From NCBI RefSeq assembly GCF_016863435.1, contig NZ_BOOW01000010.1:124001-188000 (forward strand): 64,000 nucleotides of DNA, given 5' to 3'. A model generated the notes under the pieces. That model was given only the letters and a program-made list of their open reading frames with translations, had not been told where the DNA came from and ran no database searches. The number at the start of each line of letters is the position of its first letter. Positions within the stretch are counted from its first letter, which is position 1. The position numbers were made by a program, and so were the translations under genes. This stretch comes from Sinosporangium siamense (GTDB lineage Bacteria; Actinomycetota; Actinomycetes; Streptosporangiales; Streptosporangiaceae). This document shows positions 43,409-51,885 of this stretch, in pieces.

Positions 43409-44497
43409 ATGGGTGCACAGTTGTATGGCTCCCGCCTGAGATGGCGAGAAATACGCCGCTACCTGAATCGACACCGCCACGAACTCGTCCGCTCGGCGGC
43501 CGGGCTGTATCCGGACGTGCCGAAAGTCGGCGCGACCCACCTGCTCACGCGCCCCGAATGGTTGCCCGACCGGCCCCTTCCCCTTCTCGACACCGCCCTC
43601 GTCTGGACCGACCCCTGCCCCGCACCCTCGGCGACCGGCGGGGAGCCCGAGGCCAGAGGAGGGTTGCCGGAGGACATCCCCACCTACTCCCAGGCGATGG
43701 AGGCACTGGACCGGCCGCTCCTGTTCGAGAACAGGAGCTGCTACAGGCTGCTCGAAGTCGACCTGCCCCGGCTGACCTTCGGCCGGGGCACCTACTTCGA
43801 CGGCCTGAACGTCACCGAGACCGTCGCCCACGAATACACCGCCGCCCACCTGCTCGGGGAGAACTCCCTGGAGTTCCGCGGCCTCATCGGCGACCCCACC
43901 GACCTGAGCCGCCGCTCCACCACCATCGGGCTGTGCATGCTCACCTTGCGGCGGGACCGGCGCACCGGCGACCTCACCTTCGTCCTGCACTTCCGGGACG
44001 CCGCCCGCGTCGCCCAGAACGGCGGGATGTTCCAGGTCATCCCCGTCGGGGTCTTCCAGCCGTCGGAGGAGACGCCGCGCGCCGAGGCCGCCGACTTCGA
44101 CCTGTGGAAATGCGCGATACGCGAGTATTCCGAGGAGTTCCTCGGCGGCTCAGAACACTACGGGGACGGCTTCGCCTACGACGACTGGCCGTTCTACCGG
44201 CGCATGGAGGACGCCCGCGCCGCCGGGCAGGTGCACTCCCACATCCTCGGCGTCGGCGTGGACCCGCTCAGCTTCTCCACCGACGTTCTCGCCGTGACCG
44301 TCTTCGACTCGGAGATCTTCGACAAACTCTTCAGCGGCATGGCCGCCACCAATGCCGAAGGGACCCTGATCGGCGCGGGCGGCATCCGCTTCGACGCCGG
44401 CCCGGTCGAGCGTTACATCCACCGGGAGCCCATGCAGGCGGCGGGCGCCGCCGCCCTCGACCTCGCGTGGAAACACCGCGATCTGCTGACCTCTTGA
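43409..44497 (+). CDS. Unknown protein with Nudix-like motif
   Basis: 362 residues, starting nine bases after dnaE2 on the same strand, so probably in the same transcript. Residues 230-245 read IREYSEEFLGG, which resembles the REUxEExGU core of the Nudix box, and an upstream Gly segment (GMFQVIPVGVFQPSEE) fits the family. The N-terminal part (RWREIRRYLNRHRHELVRSA) is basic and helical. A hydrolase of nucleotide substrates, such as a pool sanitiser, is possible but not shown; the Nudix box is incomplete and may be inactive. Confidence 0.65.
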   Translation: MGAQLYGSRLRWREIRRYLNRHRHELVRSAAGLYPDVPKVGATHLLTRPEWLPDRPLPLLDTALVWTDPCPAPSATGGEPEARGGLPEDIPTYSQAMEALDRPLLFENRSCYRLLEVDLPRLTFGRGTYFDGLNVTETVAHEYTAAHLLGENSLEFRGLIGDPTDLSRRSTTIGLCMLTLRRDRRTGDLTFVLHFRDAARVAQNGGMFQVIPVGVFQPSEETPRAEAADFDLWKCAIREYSEEFLGGSEHYGDGFAYDDWPFYRRMEDARAAGQVHSHILGVGVDPLSFSTDVLAVTVFDSEIFDKLFSGMAATNAEGTLIGAGGIRFDAGPVERYIHREPMQAAGAAALDLAWKHRDLLTS

Positions 44498-44501
44498 CCC
44501 G

Positions 44502-45947
44502 ATGGTGAGGCTCTCCCGGTCCCCGGCCGCCCTCGAACCGGCTCCCGACACCCGCCGCCGGTCGTGGCCGTCCACCGTCATCCCCGCTGTGCTCGCCGCC
44601 GTCGCCGGGCTGATCGGCGTCACCGGGCCGTCCCTCTGGCGCGACGAATCCGTCAGCGCCATGGCGGCCCGCATGCCGCTGCCCGGCCTCTGGCGCCTGC
44701 TCGGCGAGATGGACGCCGTCCACGGCCTCTACTACCTGCTTCTCCGGCCCTTCGCCCACTTTGAGCCGGTCGAGCTGTGGCTCCGGCTCCTCTCGGTGCT
44801 CGCCACAGCGGCGGCGGCCTGCGGCGTAGCCGCCCTGGCCCGGCGCCTCGCGGGCGCCGCGGCCGGACTGTCCGCGGGCACGATCTACGCGCTGCTGCCG
44901 ATGGTCTCGCGCTACGCGCAGGAGGCCAGGGGTTACGCGCTCGTGTCGGCCGTCGCCGTGCTCGCCACCTGGCTGCTCGTCGAGTATGCCGAGCGCGGCG
45001 GTCGCCGCTGGGTGGGCTATGCGGCGAGTGTGGCGCTGCTCGGGTGGCTGCACTTGTACGCCCTTCTCCTGCTTCCCGCCCACGCGGTCGCGGCGAGATG
45101 GCGGGTGCTGCTCCCGTGGGCGGTCGCAGGTGCCGCCCTCCTGCCGCTTGCCGCCGTGGCGGCGGGGCAACGTGGTGTCCAGGTGTTCTGGCTGAAGACA
45201 CCCGGTGTGGCCGAGCTGGCCGGCTTCCCGGTCGAGGTGGCGGGCGGGGCCGGCGGCGCCGTACTCGTGTTCGGCCTCGCCGCGGTGGGGGCGTGGGCGG
45301 CCCGGCGCACCCCGCTTGTGGCGGCGTGGGCGTTCCTTCCTGTGGTGTTGTCGTTTGTGATCTCGCAGGTGCAGCCGGTGTACCACCCGAGGTACGTCAT
45401 GTTCGTCGTGCCCGGCCTCGCCCTGGCGGCAGGCATCGGAGCGGCACACCTCGCGAGCCTGGTTGCCCGGCGCTTCGCCGTACACGCCGGGGTGAGTGCA
45501 CGAGGGGGCCGCGGCCGGGCTGTGTCGGCCGGAGTGCTTGTGGGGCTGATGGCCCTCACCGCCGGACCGCACCTGGACCTTCGTCGGCCCGGGAGCCGGC
45601 CCGACGATCTCCGCTCCCTCACCGCCGCCCTCGCCGCGGACGTCCGTCCCGGCGACCGTGTGCTGTTCGTGCCGGAGCGCTATCGGCTCTTCACCGCCGT
45701 GTACGGCGGAGCCTTCGACACATTGGCCGACCTGACCCACGCCCCCGGGGCCGCCGCCCCGCGCACCGGTCCCGAACTCGGCGCCGCCCTCCGGGGTGTG
45801 GACCGTGTCTGGCTGGTCTCTCCCAGAATCGGCAAACGGTACGCCAAAGACGAACGCCTCCTCGTCCTCCGCGAGCTCTACCGCCCCGCCCCCACCCGCA
45901 CATACGGCGACGTCCACCTCACCCTCTTCACGCCTGTGAAGCCGTAA
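44502..45947 (+). CDS. GT39-like polyprenyl-linked glycosyltransferase, multi-pass membrane protein
   Basis: 481 residues with about ten membrane helices. The first outer loop carries LWRDESVSA, matching the Asp-Glu catalytic motif of PMT/GT-C enzymes, and then DAVHGLYYLLLR. A small C-terminal outer domain follows the last helix. Such enzymes transfer mannose or other sugars from a lipid carrier to wall glycans or proteins. The start is four bases after the Nudix-like gene. A strong terminator follows. Confidence 0.82.
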   Translation: MVRLSRSPAALEPAPDTRRRSWPSTVIPAVLAAVAGLIGVTGPSLWRDESVSAMAARMPLPGLWRLLGEMDAVHGLYYLLLRPFAHFEPVELWLRLLSVLATAAAACGVAALARRLAGAAAGLSAGTIYALLPMVSRYAQEARGYALVSAVAVLATWLLVEYAERGGRRWVGYAASVALLGWLHLYALLLLPAHAVAARWRVLLPWAVAGAALLPLAAVAAGQRGVQVFWLKTPGVAELAGFPVEVAGGAGGAVLVFGLAAVGAWAARRTPLVAAWAFLPVVLSFVISQVQPVYHPRYVMFVVPGLALAAGIGAAHLASLVARRFAVHAGVSARGGRGRAVSAGVLVGLMALTAGPHLDLRRPGSRPDDLRSLTAALAADVRPGDRVLFVPERYRLFTAVYGGAFDTLADLTHAPGAAAPRTGPELGAALRGVDRVWLVSPRIGKRYAKDERLLVLRELYRPAPTRTYGDVHLTLFTPVKP

Positions 45948-45952
45948 AACAC

Positions 45953-45987
45953 CGAAGGCGGCACCGTCGCGCACGGTGCCGCCTTCG
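45953..45987. terminator. Bidirectional terminator
   Basis: Perfect 15-base-pair stem (45953-45967 with 45973-45987) and a five-base loop between the convergent GT39-like and small secreted-protein genes. Confidence 0.85.
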
Positions 45988-46018
45988 CGGAATCACACCC
46001 CGATGTCCGATCCAGGGC

Positions 46019-46381
46019 CTAACGGCGCTTCACATCCGGACGACTCTTGCTGCCGACCGCGTCGAAGCGGAGCGACGAGCCCCCGGTCACCACGTTGGCC
46101 TCGTCGGAGCCGCCACCCTTGGCGATCACCCGCACGCTGACCGCGGTGCCGCGCCGCGGCTGGACGGTGAAGACCCGGCTCTTGCCGCGGTTCACGTCGC
46201 GGCAGGTGCCGCCGAGGATGTCGGTGACGCAGACGGTCGCGTTGTAGTTGCCCTTGACCGTGACCCGGACGTTCACGGTCTGCGCGGCGTCGGCGCTCGC
46301 CGCAGGAGCGATCCCTAGGCCAAGCGTTCCGGCCACACCGAGGATCGCGGTCGCACCGGCGATACGGGACTTGAGGGTCAT
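46019..46381 (-). CDS. Small secreted protein, unknown function
   Basis: 120 residues; AGGAGAG precedes the ATG. A clear signal peptide ends near APAASA (residue 30). The mature part is about 90 residues, beta-rich, with two Cys (VCVTD and GTCRD) likely disulfide-bonded and a basic Arg/Lys-rich tail. No family is recognised. It is transcribed away from the WecA-like gene. Confidence 0.75.
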   Translation of the reverse strand: MTLKSRIAGATAILGVAGTLGLGIAPAASADAAQTVNVRVTVKGNYNATVCVTDILGGTCRDVNRGKSRVFTVQPRRGTAVSVRVIAKGGGSDEANVVTGGSSLRFDAVGSKSRPDVKRR

Positions 46382-46723
46382 GCTGCTCTCCTGTTTTCCG
46401 AGGTCGTGGTGACAACCGGGAGTACGGGAGGGTTTCTCGCGAAGGTTCACGTTCCGAATGTGCACAATTACCGATTAGCTGGCTGCGCGGTTTCGGGCTG
46501 CCCGCAATAGGATGTCCGATCGCTCGCCAGGCGGGCCGAGGTTGGCAGGCCGGGTCTGAAGAACCCCGTCCGGAATGCCACTGAATGCCTATACTTGGCC
46601 GGGTGGTGAGGGCGCGATCGGCGGTGAAGTGGTCACCTGTGGTTGATTCGCCGCGCAAAAGAGCGTGTGGCGGCATTCGTCGTCGTTGATGCCACACCCT
46701 TTGCTGATTGGTGAGGGACTAAG
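46382..46723. other. Divergent intergenic region
   Basis: 342 bases between the small secreted-protein gene and the WecA-like gene. It is expected to hold both promoters. A TATACT hexamer at 46590-46595 is a plausible -10 toward the WecA-like gene, though no good -35 is seen. No open frame is supported. Confidence 0.4.
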
Positions 46724-47848
46724 GTGCCCGAACACTTCCTGCTGGTTTTCGCCGCCGCGCTGAGCACTTATCTCCTCGTTCCACCGGTGCGCCGGCTCGC
46801 CTTGGGCATCGGCGCCACTCCCGAGGTGCGCGACCGCGACGTGCACACGACGCCCATTCCCCGGCTGGGCGGGCTCGCGATGTATGCGGGGTTGTTGTGC
46901 GGGCTCTATCTGGCCGTCTCCGTGCCGATGATCGAGGCGAAAATCGGCGCAGTGCCCTTGGTGACCGCCTTCGCGGTCGCCGGTGGGGTGATCGTCGTGG
47001 TGGGGTTCTTCGACGACCTGTGGGGCGTCGACGCGTTTCTCAAGCTCGGCGGGCAGGCGATGGGCGCCGGGATCCTGGTGCATTTTGATATCCGGCTGAA
47101 ATGGATCCCATGGCTGGACGGCACCTCATACACGCTTGACACCACCCTGAGCGCGATCGTGACCGTCGGGCTTGTGGTCATCGTGATCAACGCGGTGAAC
47201 TTCATCGACGGTCTCGACGGCCTGGCGGCGGGAGTCGTAGCGATCAGCGCGGCCTGCATTTGGCTGTATTCGATAATTTTGCAGCAGTCGCTGACCGGCA
47301 GAGGAATCGTCGTGGCCGCCGTCATCGCCGCCGCACTACTCGGCGTGTGCCTGGGATTTCTCCCGCACAATTTCCACCCGTCCCGGATATTCATGGGCGA
47401 CACAGGCTCGATGCTGATCGGCTTGACGCTGGCGGCGGCGATGATCTCCGTGACCTCGGACATCCCCCCGGAGGCCATCAAGGAGATGAACCGGTTCCCC
47501 ATCGTCCTGCCCGTTCTCCTCCCCATCGCGGTCATGGCCCTCCCCCTCCTCGACCTCCTGAGCGCCGTCATCCGCCGCACCTCCTACGGCCGCTCCCCCT
47601 TCGCCCCCGACCGCGCCCACCTGCACCACCGCCTCCTGGACATCGGCAACTCCCACCGCCGCACCGTCGTCATCATGTACGCCTGGACGGCCCTCCTCGG
47701 CATCTCCACCGTCACCCTGGCCGCCGGCGGCGTCCCCGTCGTGGTCTTCCCCATCACCGTGTTGATCGCCATCACCATCCTCGCCCTCATGGCCGCCCCC
47801 CGCTGGAACCGAACCGGCCGCCACGCCGCCCCCACCCGCCCCCGCTAA
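46724..47848 (+). CDS. WecA/TagO-type undecaprenyl-phosphate sugar-1-phosphate transferase
   Basis: 374 residues from a GTG with GAGGGACT upstream. About eleven membrane helices. Family motifs in order: PRLGGLAMY, GFFDDLWG (Mg/UDP-binding Asp pair), NAVNFIDGLDGLA, FMGDTGSM and HLHHRLLDIG. It starts a lipid-linked glycan by moving GlcNAc-1-P (or similar) from UDP-sugar to the polyprenyl carrier, as for teichoic acid or arabinogalactan linkage units. Confidence 0.93.
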   Translation: MPEHFLLVFAAALSTYLLVPPVRRLALGIGATPEVRDRDVHTTPIPRLGGLAMYAGLLCGLYLAVSVPMIEAKIGAVPLVTAFAVAGGVIVVVGFFDDLWGVDAFLKLGGQAMGAGILVHFDIRLKWIPWLDGTSYTLDTTLSAIVTVGLVVIVINAVNFIDGLDGLAAGVVAISAACIWLYSIILQQSLTGRGIVVAAVIAAALLGVCLGFLPHNFHPSRIFMGDTGSMLIGLTLAAAMISVTSDIPPEAIKEMNRFPIVLPVLLPIAVMALPLLDLLSAVIRRTSYGRSPFAPDRAHLHHRLLDIGNSHRRTVVIMYAWTALLGISTVTLAAGGVPVVVFPITVLIAITILALMAAPRWNRTGRHAAPTRPR

Positions 47849-48253
47849 CCAGGCATGCGTGCCGCCCCACCTCCGCCACGGACGCAGCCCGACATATCCG
47901 CACTTCCTGGAATCAGGTGCGATTCAGCCCGCGAGACGTGGCGAACGCAGGGCTGAGGCAACTGATCAGACAGTAATTGCCGCCCCGGATTCAGGGTTGT
48001 GAAGGGGCTAGGCGACCTCGTCGGTCAGCTCAAGCCAATCGGGCCGCGAGTTCGTCGAGGCCGACAATAAGGGTGTTTGTCATGTTTGCAATTCGTCTCA
48101 AAGGGATGCACAGGGCTGCCGTGTGACTTGACATGGAAGTTTCGTCCGCTGGCTAGAACTATGCGCGTTCCGCTGGGGAGTTGAACGCCGTCAAACCGTA
48201 TGTGGCCCCGCTTCCCGGGGAAGTGGGAGCGGGGCTGGGAGGGGTTTGTGGGG
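47849..48253. other. Intergenic stretch; possible decayed small gene
   Basis: 405 bases. On the minus strand an ATG at 48083 opens 17 codons (MTNTLIVGLDELAARLA), and a neighbouring frame continues PDWLELTDEVA to a stop at 48008-48010. This looks like one short gene broken by a frameshift, but I do not recognise it. The right end holds a terminator (48205-48235). Confidence 0.35.
48205..48235 (-). terminator. Terminator of the phytase-like gene
   Basis: Outer arms GCCCCGCT and AGCGGGGC, with a nested CTTCCCGGGGAAG that can pair internally. It lies just past the stop of the phytase-like gene on the minus strand. Confidence 0.7.
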
Positions 48254-49405
48254 TTAGCAGCCGTGGGCGGCGAAGGCGAGGAAGTGGGTGGTTTCGCGGG
48301 GGTCGAAGTTGTCGTCGGAGCCTATGACGAGGGTGCATTCGCCGGTCAGGAGGCGGGGGCCGAAGGCCAGGCTTTCGAGGTTTTGGGTGGGAAAGGGGAG
48401 CGCGCTGAAGTCGTAGACGAGGCGTTTGGTGACGGGGCGGTAAGGGGTGCCGTCGGTCAGGGAGTCGCGGGTCAGGATGTTTGTGGCGCCGCGCAGGTCG
48501 ATCTCGTAGAGCTTGGCCTTGTAATTGACGCCTTCGATCCAGGAGCGTTCCAGGGCGAGGTAGCGGTGGTCGTCGAGGGCGAGGATCTCCGAGACGCCGC
48601 TGTCGGTGACGCCGGTCGGCGGGATGGGGGCGGCGGGCAGGGGGTCGATGGGGTAGGCGTGCTGGGCGCGGACGCGGCCGTCGCGGTGCCAGACGGTGAT
48701 GCGGGCGGGGGCGCCGCGCTCGACGCTCGGGATGGGGCCGTCTTCGAAGCGGGGACCTTCGACGACGGCGGCGATCCCGGTGGGGGTGAAGGTCAGGCCT
48801 TCGAAGGCGAAGTTGCGGCGGGGGCCGCGGTCGGTGTCGGTGTATTTCAGGTTGTCGGGGGACTGGAGCTCGCTGACGTGTTTGCCGTCGCGGCCGGTCC
48901 AGCGGATGCGGGGGTCGGAGATGGGGAGCGTGGGCCGGGAGGCGTCGGGGCGGTCGCCCTCGTCGCCCCAGAGGAGCCGGCGGGTCCACCGGTCGAAGCG
49001 GATCGTCTCCGGGTCGACGGTCTCCGGCAGGCCGAAGCCGGGGTAGGGCGTGCCGTCGGCGCGGAGCAGGGTTTTGACGCCGGTGAGGCGAACTCCGGTG
49101 AACGCACCGGTCACCCGGTTGAAGTCGAGTTTGCCGGTATAGAAACGGGCGGGGTTGTAGCGCGCCCGGTCGTCGGAGAGGAAATACCACGTGTTCGTGA
49201 GCGGGTCGCGGTCGATGCCGGAGAATCCGCCCACGGTGGTGCCGGCGTATTGGAGTTTATGCTCCACGCGTTGTTCGCCGAGGAAGCGGGTGATCTGAAC
49301 CTCTCGCGGTGCGGCGGCGCCGGCGGGGTGGGTGCCGGCGCCGGTGATTCCGGCGATTGTCGCAAGGGCCAGGGCGACTCTGGTCACGCTCCGCCAACGT
49401 GTCAT
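48254..49405 (-). CDS. Secreted phytase-like esterase (esterase-like activity of phytase family)
   Basis: 383 residues; GGAG six bases before the ATG. A signal peptide ends near GAGTHPAGA. The mature protein starts ITRFLGEQRVEHK and shows GGFSGIDRDP and NLESLAFGPRL of the Phytase-like domain, predicted as a beta propeller. The C-terminus is AAHGC. These proteins are annotated for phosphate-ester hydrolysis, but the activity is not established by sequence alone. Confidence 0.85.
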   Translation of the reverse strand: MTRWRSVTRVALALATIAGITGAGTHPAGAAAPREVQITRFLGEQRVEHKLQYAGTTVGGFSGIDRDPLTNTWYFLSDDRARYNPARFYTGKLDFNRVTGAFTGVRLTGVKTLLRADGTPYPGFGLPETVDPETIRFDRWTRRLLWGDEGDRPDASRPTLPISDPRIRWTGRDGKHVSELQSPDNLKYTDTDRGPRRNFAFEGLTFTPTGIAAVVEGPRFEDGPIPSVERGAPARITVWHRDGRVRAQHAYPIDPLPAAPIPPTGVTDSGVSEILALDDHRYLALERSWIEGVNYKAKLYEIDLRGATNILTRDSLTDGTPYRPVTKRLVYDFSALPFPTQNLESLAFGPRLLTGECTLVIGSDDNFDPRETTHFLAFAAHGC

Positions 49406-49852
49406 GGGTGCTCCGAATCCGCGAATTGGACAGCTGAAGGATTGGCGATCATATGAGATCGCGAATCCAGGGAATTGTCCAATGAGATCGGCGGCCGTCG
49501 GCAAGGGATGTCGGGCGAATCGCGCCTTTTAGATTTATAGCCTTATAGGCCGATAAATCGGGGCAAATGAGGTCCAAGTTCCCGGATAAATCCGTCTATG
49601 TCGGACGAGCAGAAGGGCGCGGAATGCGGCCCCGCTCCCTGAGAGGAGGGGTGTAAACGGGGCCGCGGTCTCGATCGTGACACGGAAGCTGCGCGGCCGG
49701 GAGGGGTATGCGGAGCGCCCCGGCCAACGGGGAGGAATGTCACCCTAGGGGCAGTCGCCGGCAAGCCATGGAAACAGTCCCCCCACGCTCTCAACCTTTC
49801 CCACCCACCCCGGTATCTGAAGGGGAGAAGGGCCACGAGAGGAGGCACACGC
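49406..49852. other. Divergent intergenic region with hairpins
   Basis: 447 bases between the phytase-like gene and the sigma factor gene. An AT-rich patch has an inverted repeat GATTTAT/ATAAATC (49532-49538 and 49553-49559). A strong hairpin with 9-base arms GCGGCCCCG/CGGGGCCGC (49626-49634 and 49658-49666) has a 23-base loop. No supported gene. Confidence 0.5.
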
Positions 49853-50362
49853 GTGAGGCAGGACGGCGAGGAGCGTTTCCGTGAGTTCGTCACCTCCCGA
49901 TGGCAGGCACTGCTGCGTACGGCATGCCTCCTGACCGGCGACGACGACAGGGCCGAGGACCTGCTTCAAGTGGCCCTCGTCCGTGTCCACCGCCGCTGGA
50001 ACCGCATCGACGACCCCGAACTCTACGTGCGGCGCGTCGTGATCAACCTCAACAACTCCTGGTGGCGCAGACGCCGGGTGCAGGAACAGCTCATGGGCGT
50101 CGTGCCCGACACGCCGGGGGCCGAGCCGCAGGAGGCCCTCGCCGTACGCGACGAGCTGTGGAGGGCCGTGCTGGCCCTGCCACCGAGGATGCGGGCGGTG
50201 CTGGTGCTGCGCTATTTCGAGGATCTCCCGGAGGCCGAGGTGGCGAGGCTCATGGGCTGCTCGCTGGGCTCGGTGAAGAGCCAGGCGTCACGCGGCCTGG
50301 ACCGGCTGCGGGGAGTACTCGGACGTGAGGCCCGTGAAGCCGATCTGGCGAGGAGGGTGTGA
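49853..50362 (+). CDS. SigE-family RNA polymerase sigma factor
   Basis: 169 residues from a GTG with AGGAGG upstream. Region 2: FREFVTSRWQALLRTACLLT, then AEDLLQVALVRVHRRWNRID. Region 4: LPPRMRAVLVLRYFEDLPEA, then GCSLGSVKSQASRGLDRLR. This matches the SigE family (SigE70) of actinobacterial ECF sigmas. The following gene overlaps and encodes the usual membrane-bound partner. Confidence 0.93.
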   Translation: MRQDGEERFREFVTSRWQALLRTACLLTGDDDRAEDLLQVALVRVHRRWNRIDDPELYVRRVVINLNNSWWRRRRVQEQLMGVVPDTPGAEPQEALAVRDELWRAVLALPPRMRAVLVLRYFEDLPEAEVARLMGCSLGSVKSQASRGLDRLRGVLGREAREADLARRV

Positions 50363-51741
50363 TGACCGACCTGGAAGAGAGATTGCGCGACACCTTCACC
50401 GCGCGGGCCGAGAGCGCCCGGGGCCGCTCGGATCCTTACGAGGCGGTCATGGGCAGGGTGCGGCGGGCGCGGGGGCGTCGCCGTAAAGCCGTCGCGGGGG
50501 TGCTGGCCGCGGCGTCGGTGCTGGTGGCGGTCCAGCAGTTCGAGGTGGTGTCGGTGCGGCAGTCTCCCTTGGCTGAGCAGCAGCAGCAGGAGGAGGAGCA
50601 GCAGGAGCAGAAGCAGCGGCGGGTGCGGGGCGTGCTCGCCTGGCCGGCGCGTGGGTCGTTGGCGAGGGACGCTGATTTCCTGGGGGAGATGCGAGCGTGG
50701 TCCGCCCGCGAGACCGCTCGTGTGCTGTATGCCGAGGACGCGGGCGACCTGGGCCGCGTGGTGGTGGCCGCGTTGTGGAACGGGAGCACATGGCGGGTCG
50801 CCCTGCTGGAAGGGGAGGCCGGTACATCCGTGGCGCGCCTGACCGAGCACGCGATCTCCGACGTGGGCCCGGAGGTGCCCGTCTCGGCTCCGCTCTACTG
50901 GTTTGGCGAGGAGCGGTCTGTCGCGCTCGTGGTGGGACCGCCGGAGATGACCAAGGTGAAGATCTCAGGCGGCATCGACTATCTCGCGGACGGCACCCCC
51001 TCGCGTGTCGTCCATACGCCGCCCGTGGACAACGGCGTGGTGTTCACCGAGGTGCCCGAACCCCGGTCTGGGCAGATCGCCTTCAAGGCCCAGGTCGGTG
51101 ACACCGTCTACCCGGAGGCCGTCCTCCCCTCAAAGAGGGAACGGGACGCGGACGCCTTCAGCCGGGAGGTGGGGAAGGCCGCGCGCCGGGCGGCGGGGAC
51201 GGTGGATCCCGCTCGGGCGCTCGATCTGCTCTACAGCGTGCCGGCCTTGGCGAGTCCGGTGGAGCGGCTCACCTACGACCTTCTGTGGGGAGGTTCGCTG
51301 GGCGATGGACGTGACGCGGTGGTGGCGACCGTGTCGGGACCTGGGACGCCCACCTTCCTGGCGGTGCAGGTGATCGGCGTCCTCCCCGGCGGCGTCACCG
51401 AGACGGCGCTCATGGGGCGGGTGGTGCCGCGTGATCTGTGGCCGGACGGGGCGCGGGCACGGGGGGAGGAGCCGGTCGTGGCGTGGACCACGCGTGAGAA
51501 CGAAGTGGCCGTCTACACGCCGACCCGGCCGAGGAGCAAGGTCGAGATCCACTCCGAGGGAAGGATTCTGGTCGAAGGGACGACCGATGCGACGGGCTTC
51601 GTCCTCCTTCGCCCGCTGACGCCGCCCTCACTCCAGAGCGAAGCCCGAATTCTTGACGAGAGGGGCAGACCGGTCGTAGTCACCAAGACCCACCTCGGGG
51701 ACCTGTGGACGGCGGTGCACGGAGACGACTCCTCCTGGTAG
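50362..51741 (+). CDS. Membrane protein co-transcribed with the SigE-family sigma; probable anti-sigma or sensor
   Basis: 459 residues; the ATG overlaps the sigma stop. The N-terminal cytoplasmic part (1-40) is basic, then one hydrophobic helix (about 43-59). A Gln/Glu-rich stretch (residues 72-86, QQQQEEEQQEQKQ) comes from a CAG/GAG repeat at about 50578-50617. The large outer domain has no family I recognise. Position and topology fit an anti-sigma factor or a sensor of surface signals, but the canonical zinc anti-sigma motif is absent. Confidence 0.8.
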   Translation: MTDLEERLRDTFTARAESARGRSDPYEAVMGRVRRARGRRRKAVAGVLAAASVLVAVQQFEVVSVRQSPLAEQQQQEEEQQEQKQRRVRGVLAWPARGSLARDADFLGEMRAWSARETARVLYAEDAGDLGRVVVAALWNGSTWRVALLEGEAGTSVARLTEHAISDVGPEVPVSAPLYWFGEERSVALVVGPPEMTKVKISGGIDYLADGTPSRVVHTPPVDNGVVFTEVPEPRSGQIAFKAQVGDTVYPEAVLPSKRERDADAFSREVGKAARRAAGTVDPARALDLLYSVPALASPVERLTYDLLWGGSLGDGRDAVVATVSGPGTPTFLAVQVIGVLPGGVTETALMGRVVPRDLWPDGARARGEEPVVAWTTRENEVAVYTPTRPRSKVEIHSEGRILVEGTTDATGFVLLRPLTPPSLQSEARILDERGRPVVVTKTHLGDLWTAVHGDDSSW

Positions 51742-51829
51742 GTCAGGAAGGCGTGGCCGTCGAGTGGCCCATGTCGTGATGAACCTGACATAGGCGTGGC
51801 TAGAGGGGTGTGCCATAGTGGTGCGCAGC

Positions 51830-51848
51830 TTAGGTATGCCTTACCTAA
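51830..51848. promoter_or_regulatory. IdeR/DmdR iron box
   Basis: TTAGGTATGCCTTACCTAA is a 19-base iron box with perfect TTAGGT/ACCTAA arms, matching the actinobacterial consensus TTAGGTTAGGCTAACCTAA. It is 38 bases before the chosen start of the first siderophore permease gene, so the operon should be repressed under iron-replete conditions. Confidence 0.9.
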
Positions 51849-51885
51849 GCAAGCCTCCCCTTGGTTCGTCGAAAGTTGTACACGC

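Noticed and set aside
47260-47976. 238-codon plus-strand frame through the end of the WecA-like gene
   Set aside because: Out of frame with the membrane protein motifs and rich in His/Pro/Arg; a shadow that runs on into the intergenic region.
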